NCBI GenBank assembly: GCA_014905825.1
Contig: JACGCN010000044.1
Span: forward strand, 248,001-312,000
Direction of reading: 5' to 3'
Source: Lyophyllum atratum
Lineage: Eukaryota; Basidiomycota; Agaricomycetes; Agaricales; Lyophyllaceae
Length of the DNA: 64,000 nucleotides
Shown here in pieces: positions 53,457 to 64,000 of the stretch (positions are counted from its first letter, which is position 1; each line of letters begins with the position of its first letter). Both the position numbers and the translations under genes were made by a program. The notes under the pieces are model-generated. The model was not told the DNA's origin, made no database searches, and saw only the letters and a program-made list of their open reading frames with translations.

Positions 53457-56400
53457 ATGTACGGAGGCAGGTGTGCGTCTTCCCATCATCAGGACAGGAT
53501 GCAGACGCCGGGGAGTCCCCAGCGGTCACTCCAAACCATCACAAACGCACGCCGGGGCGACGTCCACAACGCCCAGCCATCTGACGAAAAGTCGCAACAA
53601 AATCAATTTCAGTTTCCGTCGACTGAGTATCCCATGCCTACCAGTTCCAGCCAGACTCCTCAACAAAGACCACCATTACCAGAAAAGGGCCACTCTCGTT
53701 CTTCATCGTTCTTCTCTTTTCGCAACAAGCAATCGCTCTCTAACCCGCAAGGTGGTCATCAGCGGACTGATTCGATGGGAACTGGCAATGGCGCGCCGGC
53801 GTATGGTTCACCACCCGCCTCATATCAAGGCCAATCACCCGCCTCATCAAGTCCAACGCAGCACCCACAACGACAGCAAGACCAGGCAGCTATGATACGA
53901 ACAACACCCGCGCAGTCTCCTCCTGCGCGTGCACCCTCGATTCAGCGGACCAATCAGCCACAGCAACCTCAACCTTTACCCGCACCTCCGCCGCTTCATC
54001 CCGAAATTCGCTCAGTGGTTCAACTCACTGCTGCTCACGCCCACAAGATATACTTCTCAGGACCTCTGGTACGCCGGATCGAGCGACAGCCCGATGGTCA
54101 ACGGCCGGCAAAGGACGAGGGTTGGTCTGACGTCTGGGCGCAACTTGGCGGAACGACTCTCAGTATCTGGGACATGGCCAAGATCCAAGAAGCGAGCAAG
54201 GAAGGAAAAGAAGTCCCGCCCACCTACGTAAACACGACCGATGCAGTGAGTTCAGAGCTTAATCATCCATCGCCGCGGTATTGATCTTTGAACAGTTCGT
54301 TCAAGTCTTGGGCGCTGTGACGACGCCGGCAACAGCGACAAGCCAACCGAAGAAGTATCTAAATGTCCTTACTCTCAATACTGCGGGATCGAATCTCTTG
54401 TTGTTCTCCTGCCCCTCGACGAGCGCGTTAATGTCCTGGGCTGCAGCTCTGCGGTTGTCTGCTTGGGAAAAGTCACGACTTGAGGAGATCTACACGGCTC
54501 ATTTGATTCGGATAACGTTGAATGGTGAGTAGATGATGTACCATCACGTTTGCGTACCGGCTCCTAACGTTGTATAGCACCTGATGCGCCTTCTACACTC
54601 ATTCGTGGCCATATGGAAGGGTGGGTGCGCATACGTGTGGCAGGCCAGACCGATTGGAAGCGCGTGTGGATGTCTGTAAGAGCCGGGGACGGCAGTCCGG
54701 CAGACGGTTTAGGCCCTGGCGTAGGAGGCATAGGCAGCGCGCCCACTCCTGCCGCGCCTCTTCCAAAGAAAAAACGGATGTCCAATCTGTTTTCGCGAGA
54801 GAGTTCTGTCACACAGCCCGCTATACCCTTGAAGCCCATTGTATCGATGTATGCGTCACCGAAGCCGAGAGACAAGAAAAAAGCTCTTCTCACACTGAAG
54901 GATATGACGCAGGGATTCGCCGTATACCCAGAGCGACCTGAATTGATCAGTCGGAGTACTTTAATCAAAGTGGAAGGAACGTTCGGCGATGAAGAGATGG
55001 CAGCTGCTATGAAGTCACGAGAGGGGTGGCTGCTGATAATGCCTGAATTGGAGAGTGGTATGGGCCAAGCAGCGGAGATGCTGAAGTGGGTGGTCGGTGA
55101 GTAGACGTCTGGATTCTGGGGCGACAATATTCTGATACCTTGTCCTTGACAGCCCTCCACGATGCATTTGAATTGTATGGACGCCCTGAGGCGTGGACAT
55201 GGGATCCCCGAGATCCTGTCTCCCTCATGTTTGCGTACCCGGTGGGCCCGAATAAAGATGTAGGTCCTTCGGCATCACAGTGAAATTCTCCCTAATTTGA
55301 GACTCTAGCTTCTGTTCCTGGATCGCGAGCTGGCAGAGACCCTTGATCCCCGGGACGATCGTACTTCCTCCGTTAGATCGCGACTGATTGGTATTCTCCT
55401 GGATCGCATGCGCGGGCACGAAGCCCCTCCGAAACTCGCTTCAGCTGACAAGCCTCCTACCCTACCTCCAATAGGAGGCAATTCGGAACCGCCACAACAG
55501 CAGACCCTGTCAAGTCCAGGTTCCCAGGTGTCCTCCAATTCACCAGGCCCCCAGCTCCCACCCCTTGCCTTCGCAGGAACAGCGTCGTCCCAGCCACAGG
55601 GTAATGCACCTTTGACCCCGATCACAGAGTTGAGCAGCATTCACACAAACGGTCGGGCTGGATCAGGGGATACCCCGTACAATACTTCTCAACAACAGTC
55701 TGTACAGAGCAGCCATTATTCTGGGCAGGACAAAGCCCTTCCAGAACCCAACAATCATTTCCTGCTCAATCGTCCTCTCAATTCCAGCCCAGGCCCTTTA
55801 AGCCCTTCACAAGCAGTTGCTGACCATGAGTCGCAGACGCATTCACACGCAATCCAAAATGTTGTTGTTGGTGCTGGACCAGGACGCCCCAGCTATGATT
55901 CACCCGTTGTTAATAGGGGCTTTCAAGTTCAGTCAAGGATGGGATCTTCTGCGTCCTCTGCGTCCAATCCGAGTAGAACATATGGAGATGGTACGAACAT
56001 CGGTGTAAACCCAGCTGGTGTGAAATTGCATACGTCGCCCACTATGGAATCCCGCCCAATGTTTTCACCCCCACCTGCAGCTCAGGCTCAAGCTCCCATT
56101 CAAGGCGTTACTTCCGCTCCCGCCCCCGTAGCACCCGCCCCCGCGCCTGCATCCGCTCCCGCCCCCGCGCTTGCCCCTGTGTCCCCCCCTGCCCCTGTAG
56201 CGGCTAGTGGACCTCCCCTCACAACCGTCCTCACAAGGTCGGCGTCCGTCCTCACCTCGCCGCATTCCTCAGGCGGCCACGAGGACGATTCGCGACACAT
56301 GTCTGATCATGCTTCTATTCTAACATCCCCTCATTCTCCTTCCATACCCCCCGCTACCCTTTCGTCTCCTTATTCCCCCCAGGGAACCCTGAGAAGTGTC

Positions 56401-58726
56401 GGCGGACGGAGTTCTCGTGCCCAAACCTCGTTTACCTCACCTGGAGCCCCTTCGCCTCCCCCGACGCAACCCAAAGCCGAAGAAAAGAACAACATCTTCA
56501 ATGAAGCTGGAGCGTTGTTTTATATGCAACAACAACTTGAACCGGATAGCGGTCCTGTTCATAATCAACATCGCCGTGTGCCTACCACCATCTCTGAGCA
56601 AGATGGTGATGACGATTCTTCGTCCTCGTCGCACTATAATTCGTCTCAGCAAGCACCTCGTCACGGAGCTGTTAGCCCTGCCTCCAATGATTCTGCAAAC
56701 AGCAGAAAACCGCCAGTTCGGCAAAGTACCCCCATGGCATTTGTTGAAAGATCTGCGTCCCAGGGCACCTCAAACAAGTCGGCTAACACAGCAAATGATC
56801 GATCTAGCCCCTCGCGACAGGGGCTAGGACGTAAGCCTTCAGGGGCACGTGCTCAAGCGACACGGTCTTATAACGGAGACGGAATTTCTTCTCAACAAGT
56901 CACTGAAGAGGAAGAAACACAAAGCGAAGACCAAGAAGACCACCCGCAGGTCCAAATGAATCAAATCCAAGAGCGGCCGTCTGTCTCGTCTGAGGACCCC
57001 GACTTGGATGCTCTGGCTGCGCTGTCGTACTTGACGACGGAGGATGAACCTTCTTCCCCAAAACGGGCCACGGAACCGCTGCACATTCGATCAACCAAAG
57101 CCCCATCACCTCCGCCTCTGTCCGAAGCTCCTTCGCAATTCAAGTCGTCTTTTGCACCGTCTAGACAGGCTGCAGAGCGCAAAGCGAAGGCCCAGGCTCA
57201 ACAGGCTGCGCATCATGCTGCTGTTCATAAACCGGGGAGAGCCAACGGGAAGCGGAAGTCTCGCATAGCAGGCGCATGGAATGAAAGTAGCGAGGAAGAG
57301 GAGGAAGAGGATGATGACGATGACGAGGATGCTGACTCTGATGCAGAGCTAGCAGTGGGAAACAGGCAAGGTTCAGGTTTCGCGTCGTCCACTACCTCTC
57401 TTCGACAAGCACAGAGTCCACCTGGCGAGCAAACAATGGATTCACACCAACAACAATATTCCCATCTGCGACCCCCTCGGACGCTGCCTCAGATACCTGG
57501 AAATCAGGGCTACCGTGAGTTTGTTTGATACGTATGTATGTTCTACGGGTGTCTGATGATGGAAAATTCTACCATTCAGCGGACGAATATAACCCACCCC
57601 CTCGACGCATGGTATCTGATCAATATACGGGCGCTCAGCCGCCGCGTATGTACCACGACGGCACGCAGATCCGGACGCAGTCAGAATTTCCTCAGCCTGG
57701 TACAGCTCGTCAATCCGTTTGGAGTCAAGTACTTGATCCAGGTCGCGCAGCCAACGTCGAAGCTCAGCGCAACGACACGTTCGTTCAGTTGGACCCTGCG
57801 GAAACCATGACGAAAGCGTTCACTCCTCAAGGTCTTCTTTCGGCTGGAATACAGGACAAGCAGGATCGTTCCGCGAAACGGCAAGAGGAACTCGCTCGGG
57901 AAACTGGTGCATCCCTTATAAACGTCCCCAATAAGCCGCCGCCTCCGCAAATGGGTCTCCTTGGTGCGATCACCGCTCATGAGAGAGAAAGGAAACGTGA
58001 AGGAGGCGTTGGTGCCGCACTTACCGAGCGTGAACGGGAGAAGCGCGTGGCCGAGGACAGACAGCGTCGATTCGATGACCACCAACGACAACAACTTGAC
58101 CAGATGCAGCAGGGCGGCTCTATGTACGGCGGTCAATACCCGAACTACATGAACCCGATGATGATGATGAACCCGATGATGGGCATGAACCCGATGATGA
58201 CTGGAAATGGCATGTCACCCATGATGACTGGTGGAGGAATGGCACCTATGATGACTGGCCAGATGGGATACCCAGGAATGATGCCCGGATACAACCCTCA
58301 GCACATGTTTGCTGCTCAGCAAGCTGCCCAGGCGTATCAACAGGCGATGATGGCATTCTCGGTGGCTGGGTCCCAGGTGGGCGGGGACGGCGCTGCAGGA
58401 ACACCAACGCTCAATCCTGCGATGACTGGCGGTAATATGGGGGGTTTCGACCCTCGCATGTCCATGATGGAATGCCTATGATGGGCCAGATGCCGCCCAT
58501 GGGTATGCAGATGACGGGGATGTCGACCTTTGACCCTCGCTTTCCACCAACCATGGGCAACTCTCCAGGTAGCATGAACGACCCCGGCCTTGTTCCTCCT
58601 GCCGGATTTGGTGCTCAGGGGCAACCCTCCTCTCGCAATAGCTCGCCGGTGGGACGTGGGTCTCCTTTGGCACGACAGACTGATAGCGGTGGACGCTCCT
58701 CTCGTCCTGAAAGCCCAAAACCTTAA
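53457..58726 (+). CDS. PH-domain protein, CAF120/SKG3-like (frameshift near 3' end)
   Basis: Yeast Caf120 associates with CCR4-NOT and Skg3 with cell-wall control. The start is ATG 53457 or 53499 (MQTPGSPQRSLQTITN). A Gln/Pro/Ser-rich N-terminus is followed by the PH-like region: EIRSVVQLTAAHAHKIYFSG, GWSDVWAQLGGTTLSIWDMA, VQVLGAVTT, KKYLNVLTLNTAGSNLLLFS, AAALRLSAWEKSRLEEIYTA, MEGWVRIRVAGQTDWKRVWM, GFAVYPERPELISRSTLIKV, DLLFLDRELAETLDPRDD. A very long disordered region (Ser/Pro/Gln, acidic EEEEEDDDDDEDAD) leads to NPPPRRMVSDQYTG and LDPGRAANVEAQRNDTFVQL, then Met/Gly/Pro repeats. The frame ends MSMMECL, TGA, but a continuing frame (GQMPPMGMQMTGMSTFDPRF to ESPKP, TAA) follows at once. So one base appears missing near 58470. 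The 58726 end assumes that the two frames belong together. Confidence 0.78.
58140..58300 (+). repeat. Met/Pro/Gly coding repeat
   Basis: The codons ATG-ATG-(AAC/ACT)-CCG/GGT recur (NPMMMMNPMMGMNPMMTGNG and further), a low-complexity slippage-prone coding tract just upstream of the apparent frameshift. Confidence 0.75.
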
Positions 58727-58988
58727 CGACTGTTCGGATGATTCCAAATTTACTCTCCTTAGATAGGCCATCCCATGCCTCACCTTTTTGCTTATGATAT
58801 CCACTCGTGCACCTGGTATTCAGAATCATTTGGACTTTGCATCGTGAAAGTGCGGGCGACGTTACTTTATGGACGTTTTCGATTAGATTTTACGTAATTA
58901 CTGTTGGTCTCATACTTGAGTTTTGTTGTGACTCGCTCTCCTTGCTATTTGATCTTGACATCTTGAATTTATATGGTGTTCGCGGCCA

Positions 58989-61900
58989 ATGGGTGTAAAA
59001 TCTCTATGGAGCCTTGTAACGCCAGTTGGTCGCCCGGTATTGTTGGTTGCCCTTTCATTCCTTCGTTTCTATCTGATGCAACGTTGAAATAGGCTGGAGA
59101 CCGTGGAGGGAAAAGTAATGGCCATTGATTCAAGTATATGGATTTACCAGTTCCAGGCGACAATGAGAGATAAGGATGGCCGTGCTCTTCTGAACGCCCA
59201 CATTCTGGGATTTCTTCGTCGCATAGCCAAGCTCTTGTTCTATGGTATCAAGCCGGTCTTTGTTTTCGATGGTGGAGCGCCGGTCTTGAAGAAAGCTACG
59301 TTGGTACGTGTCTCACTCGTACTTTCCTTGATCGTCTCAGCTGAAACATGTTCTAGAGGGAGAGAAGAGAAAAGAAGAGCGGAGCAGCAGCCAGTCACGC
59401 AAAATTGGCAGAGAAGCTCCTGGCAGCTCAAATGAGACGCGAGGCCCTTAATCAGGCTGATCCTTCTCATGCATCGCAGTACGTGCAGTATGCCTGTTCA
59501 TCATTTCATGACTGAGACTTGTTCCTTTGCAGCGGTGCTACGGCAAAAAGCAAAGGGAAACAACGTAAAGACCTTGCTTTGGATGATGATCACATCGTGT
59601 ACCTAGAAGATGTCGAGTCCACTATACCCAAAACACCTGCTAAGAAAAGGCCTCCTACGCCATCATCTTCGTCGAAGAAGAGCAAATTTCATGATCACGA
59701 CCCATACAGGCTCCCAGACGTGGATTTAGAGGCAGCAGTTGCGAAGGCTACGCGGACAGCTGCGCCAGATCCCCGCCTTGCCACTGAAGATGAGCTTCGA
59801 GCCTTTATCGAGGATATGCGCCCCGAGGATTTCGATGTCACATCTCCCGCGTTTCGTGAACTTCCAACGGAGGTTCAGTATGAGATAGTGGGAGACTTGC
59901 GACTCAAGTCGCGCCAGACTTCATATGCGCGTCTGCAGAACATGCTCAGGAATGCGGCCACCCCTCTTGATTTTTCGAAGCAACAGATAAAGAACCTTCG
60001 ACAGAGAAACACTTTAACTCAGCAACTCCTCATCACCACTGACACCATCGGAAGCGCCCATATATCCATTCCAGTCCGCATCGCAAGCGAAAGAAACAAA
60101 GAATACGTTCTGATGAAGAATGAAGGCGAGAGTGGGGGTTGGATCTTGGGAATTAGGGATGATGGAACTCGACAGAAACCTATAGAGATCGACCAGGACG
60201 AGAAAGTTGTGGTTGACGAAGATAGTGACGAGGAGATGGAAGAGGTCCCAATGTGCGGGCCTGCATCATTCATCTCCAACCTATGGCTCATACTGTCTAT
60301 CTCAGATCGGCACCTGCAGCCCCTGACCCAGACCTTCGGGAATACCGGCAGACAATGGCATTGTCTGCTATTGGGAATAGATCAACCCAGCAGCGCTCTT
60401 TGCCAAGATCTACTATCAACAGGAAGTCGACGAATAAACCCTTGTTTGAATTGGACGACGATGACGAGTTAGTCCAGCAACTACCCTCACAGTTCATAAC
60501 GCAACAACCTGACGAAGAAGACGACATGCTTGCAATAGCAATTCAAGAATCCCTTGAGCAGGCTCAGGTGACGAATGATGCACATCGTGACGAGCTTACC
60601 AGGGGAGAGTCGTCATCCTCAAAACTCGCTTCAAACACGCCGAACATCTATAACTCAACACCCTCACCTCCTCCTGGGTTCGATGACGATGACTTCGTGT
60701 TCGAGTCCCCCTCAAGACTCGAAACAGCTTTATCATTTGCGAACGCCGGTCTCACACGTCCGCGCCACTTCCCGTCGTCACCACGCTCGTCTGTTTTCGG
60801 ACGGCCCACGCTTCTATCATCGACTTCACGCTCAAGGATAACACCCATTCGACCTTCACATTCCAAAGAGACATCACAAGAAGTCATACACAGTCGCGCA
60901 GAGCCGTCGCCTTCTCCTGCGAGGTCTGCACACTTTTCTGGCTCCTTCACCGCGGAACCGCTGCCTGTTGACAATGAAGTGTTTTCACCTGAATTCGAAC
61001 CTGTGCCTACTCGAAAGCCCGTACCCACCCTGGAACCAGTGCCCACTCCCGAAATGGTGCCTAATCCTAGGTCAAATACTCCCGTAGATGTCGTTGAACA
61101 AGTGGAATCAGAGTCAGAAGAGGAAATGGAAGAAGTTGTACCTAATTTCAAAGCCGCCTTCGACATAAACGCTGGAACCAAGCCATCGTCTCCATCGTTC
61201 ACATCTATGGAAGACACCATTCAAGATTCCCTGCTTCCAAGTGTAAATCGCGCGCCAATCGTAGACTCAGTTGACGATCGGCGAGACCTCCCATCGTCAT
61301 CTTCCGTACCTCTATTTGTCCCCGGACCAGAGGATGATAACGAAGAAGTCATTCCTTGGTCTCGTTCACCTTCGCCTTCGAACGAGCTTCCTGGCGAATC
61401 AGCTTTCCCTCGCCACCAGTCTCCCATTCGCGAGGATTGGGATGCTGCTGTAGAAATGGACCCATATGCCGAGGAAGGCGAGTACGCACGTTTTATTTCC
61501 CAAGTCAAAGGGAAGGACATCGAGGATGTCCGGCGCGAAATCGACGACGAGATCAAGGCCTTGAATCAACAGAGGAAAGCTGCTTTGCGGGACTCTGAAG
61601 ATGTCACGCAGCAAACCATATCTCAGATCATGGTGCGCATATACTTATCCCAACTTTGTCTCCCTCTCAAATACCTCTGTTCCGAACAGGCAATGTTGAG
61701 GCTCTTCGGTATCCCATATATCACGGCTCCGATGGAGGCAGAAGCTCAGTGCGCTGAGCTAATATCTCTGGGGCTTGTGGACGGCGTAATCACAGATGAT
61801 TCGGATGTTTTCCTCTTCGGAGCTCAACGTGTCTTCAAGAACATGTTCAACCAGTCGAAGACGGTAGAATGCTTCTTGCTTACAGACCTCAATCGAGAGC

Positions 61901-63061
61901 TTGGATTGGAACGAGATACATTGATTCGCCTGGCGTATCTTTTAGGAAGTGATTACGTAGCTGGCTTGCCGGGCGTGGGCCCCGTTGTCGCGATGGAACT
62001 CTTGAAAGAATTTCCGGGCGAACAAGGCCTGCTCAAGTTCAAGGAATGGTGGTTGAAGGTGCAAACGGGGAAGGACAAAGATGAGGACAATAAGTCGAAG
62101 TTCCGGAAACAATTTGTGAGAAATCCGAAGCGAATACGTACTTCCATTGACTGACCTACCCTGACAGAAGAAGAAATTCAAAGACCTTTTTCTGTCAGAC
62201 GAATGGCCTAATCCCGCTGTGGTGAGCCTTATCGTCCTGCCAATATTATATGACTGACGAATTGAATCAGCGGGATGCATATTACCATCCAACTGTCGAC
62301 AGCTCCGAAGAACCCTTCAAGTGGGGATTGCCAGACTTAGATGCTCTCCGCGCGTAAGTTTTCGTGACCTCCATGAATGGCCCTTATCTGACTTGCCCTG
62401 ACAGATTTTTCCGAGCTGAGCTCGGCTGGGCTCAAGGGAAAGTCGACGAAACCCTCTTGCCGATCATCCAAAAGATGAACAAGCGAGGCCAGGTAATTTC
62501 CGTGCCCTCCTAAAGAAGGCCAATAGCTGAACCATACACCGCCAGGCCGCAGCACTAAATAAACAGAGCAACCTGAATGAGTTCTTCGACATGTCTGCTG
62601 GAACCGGAACTTATGCGCCAAAAAAGCGTCAAGCATATACCAGTAAACGTCTCCAGAATGTGGTCGATGACTTCCGCAAGAAACGTGCAAGAGATTCTGC
62701 AACGCCGTCGTCGCGGTCGCAATCGGCATCCCATTCTGAGAGCGAAGCGCCTGTCAAGAAGCGGACGAAGACGTCAGGGGCTACCAGTGGCAAAGGAAAG
62801 GCCGGCGCAGCTACTTCCAAGTCGGCGTCGAGAGGGAAGGCCGCTAAAGGGAAAGGGCGCATGGGATCTTCGCGGAGCAGGAAGTCTTCGAATGACGAGG
62901 AGGACGACGAAGAATTCGGTGTGGCCGAGAAACTTAACTCGGTGGAAATTCCGCCTGATCCTGTTGTCGTCGCGCGCCTCCGTCCTCGACCCAAACCAAA
63001 ATACACAAAAGCTCAAGAAGTCGAGTCAGATGACGGTGTAGATCAGACTGGAACATCCTGA
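58989..63061 (+). CDS. RAD2: DNA repair endonuclease RAD2/XPG (ERCC5)
   Basis: Makes the 3' incision in nucleotide excision repair, in the nucleus. The start is ATG 58989 ([20 protein letters not shown]). The N-region has [20 protein letters not shown] (catalytic Asp), [20 protein letters not shown] and [16 protein letters not shown]. The long acidic/Ser-rich spacer includes [11 protein letters not shown] and [19 protein letters not shown]. The I-region has [20 protein letters not shown] (catalytic Glu and Asp/Ala context), [17 protein letters not shown] (Asp), then the helix-hairpin [22 protein letters not shown]-terminal basic tail ([35 protein letters not shown]) may carry a PCNA-type or NLS region. 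It ends [13 protein letters not shown] 63059-63061. Ten introns; about 1,190 aa. It is convergent with COX11, 85 bp apart. No loss of a catalytic residue was seen. Confidence 0.93.
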
Positions 63062-63146
63062 GGGTGTACTCTTGCATTCATTTCCAGAGCAGGGTTGGAT
63101 TGTGTATAGTAATGTGTATATGCTATTAATCTATTGTATAATTTCT

Positions 63147-64000
63147 TCAGGAGGATTTGGCGTCGCCCGAAGATGGAGGTGTTGATGCGTTACGAACCTC
63201 AGCCTTTGGTGCGTTCTGGTAATCACCAAATCCAAGCGATGTTTGTATGGCGTCTTCCTCTGCATCAGGTTCCAGCTGTCCTTTGTCATTCCGCCGGGCA
63301 CTGCGTCGTTTCGAAGTGGTCAGACGGGGCCCGGGTCAAGAAAGTATATGAGCATACCGGAAAAAAGTGTACGACAAGACGACATCCTCAACATTCCTGC
63401 AAGCAGGATCTTCCAACATGTCCTTGTCGATGAAGAATAATAGGGGCATGTCCACTTCTTCTCCAGCTAGTAACCTCTGTTCCTCGAAGCAGAAGCACTC
63501 GACCTTGGAGAAGTATGGGGCAATCTAGGCGAATTGTCAATTGGCACACTCTCGTTCGGGATAAAACGCACTCTATCTGGTGTGACATTGTATGTCGCGA
63601 TGCCAATGATATCCTTGCTGGAGTTGTTCTTGGCCGTATAAAACGCCAGACTTGTTTCCCCCGGAAGCACGCTAACAAACTTTTGCTGCGGTGTGAACTT
63701 CCAGGGCAGCTGCTCTGACCTATCCGCGTTGAAGTGAACTTTTATCCGGTGGGCGCCTTCCACTGGGACGAGACGTTCGGCCTCGAAGCGGCCTGTTCCG
63801 ACTTTAGGCGTTCCCGCGAATCCAGTCGCGGCACAGAACATCCGGTAGAGAGGAACCGCGGCATAGCTCGCGCCTACAGCAAAGATTACCTGGTAGCAGT
63901 TCAGAGATGGGGATTGTCGCGCTAAGTCTGAGACGTACCACGGCAGATGTGTACATTAGAAGTGCTCTGTTTCTGGTGGCCTGTGCTTCTCTCCGAGACT
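63147..64000 (-). CDS. COX11: Cytochrome c oxidase assembly protein COX11 (5' part outside window)
   Basis: Cox11 inserts copper into the CuB site of cytochrome oxidase subunit 1; it is anchored in the inner membrane. Only the C-terminal two-thirds are inside. The window edge holds REAQATRNRALLMYTSAV, an intron (GTACGTCTCAG...CTACCAG) and VIFAVGASYAAVPLYRMFCA (membrane helix and conserved LYR-F-C). Then ATGFAGTPKVGTGRFEAERL, HFNADRSEQLPWKFTPQQKF, SVLPGETSLAFYTAKNNSSK, ATYNVTPD, then after an intron IAPYFSKVECFCFEEQRLLA (the copper-binding C-F-C), PLLFFIDKDMLEDPACRNVD and SYTFFRARRNDKGQLEP. The tail is Ala/Ser-rich to TGA 63147-63149. The presequence and start codon lie beyond 64000. Identity is firm. 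Confidence 0.93.

Noticed and set aside
56065..56300. Two minus-strand Gly/Ala/Arg-rich frames inside the CAF120-like gene
   Set aside because: They are antisense of a Pro/Ala-rich low-complexity coding repeat.
58434..58489. A GT-AG intron (GTAATATGG ... GGGCCAG) as explanation of the frameshift
   Set aside because: Its phase leads into a frame that stops soon after, so it does not join the two open segments.
1..64000. CRISPR arrays, prokaryotic operons, ribosome binding sites, phage or plasmid modules
   Set aside because: The sequence is eukaryotic with spliceosomal introns; no regularly spaced repeats or prokaryotic gene arrangement was seen.

Overview
This is a filamentous-fungal nuclear DNA window. 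The evidence is dense intron-rich genes with short (about 45-100 nt) GT-AG introns, close gene spacing, and protein families and protein-level details typical of mushroom-forming Basidiomycota (Agaricomycetes). Examples are the YEATS/zinc-finger protein, the GPI-anchored Kre9/Knh1-like secreted protein, a GH128 glucanase and a basidiomycete-type class I methyltransferase. I assign the lineage by recognition, not by a search. No prokaryotic, viral or intact transposon sequence was recognised, and I see no gene cluster dedicated to one pathway.

Layout. 0-10.3 kb: an unidentified partial gene (-), an ATG22-like vacuolar effluxer (-), MICOS subunit MIC60 (+), a coiled-coil hypothetical (-), the FG-nucleoporin NUP49/p58 (-) and a DUF427 protein (-). 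10.3-16.7 kb is a gene-poor stretch holding one small hypothetical gene (12.6-13.2 kb) and scattered exon-like signals. 16.7-26.7 kb: a VTC1/DUF202-type membrane protein (-), a Sis1-type J-protein (+), a large ankyrin-RCC1-BTB protein resembling IBTK (-), eIF3j (-) and COQ9 (+). 26.7-28.7 kb is mostly empty, with one unrecognised, possibly broken gene.

28.7-46.3 kb: an AAAP amino-acid transporter (+), a YEATS protein (+), a secreted GH128 glucanase (+), a LYR protein (-), ERG24 sterol C-14 reductase (-), a Ser-rich hypothetical (+), citrate synthase (+) and a GPI-anchored secreted protein (+). 46.7-64 kb: KEOPS subunit PCC1 (+), a PA2G4/p42-like M24-fold protein (-), a SAM methyltransferase (-), complex I subunit NDUFB8 (+), a CAF120/SKG3-like PH protein (+), the RAD2/XPG nuclease (+) and COX11 (-, cut by the window edge).

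The genes are mostly unrelated housekeeping functions. Nuclear-encoded mitochondrial functions are frequent (MIC60, COQ9, NDUFB8, COX11, probably the LYR protein). Many neighbours are head-to-head with 130-300 bp between start codons, which implies shared promoters. The most interesting signal is at the citrate synthase 3' end. There the last intron separates a form ending at an in-frame TGA from a form carrying a peroxisomal -AKL tail, so splicing could decide where the enzyme goes. Other points are two GC-AG introns, a single-base frameshift in the CAF120-like gene, and a hidden mitochondrial-presequence exon in MIC60. Exon boundaries were read by eye and have not been tested against transcripts.
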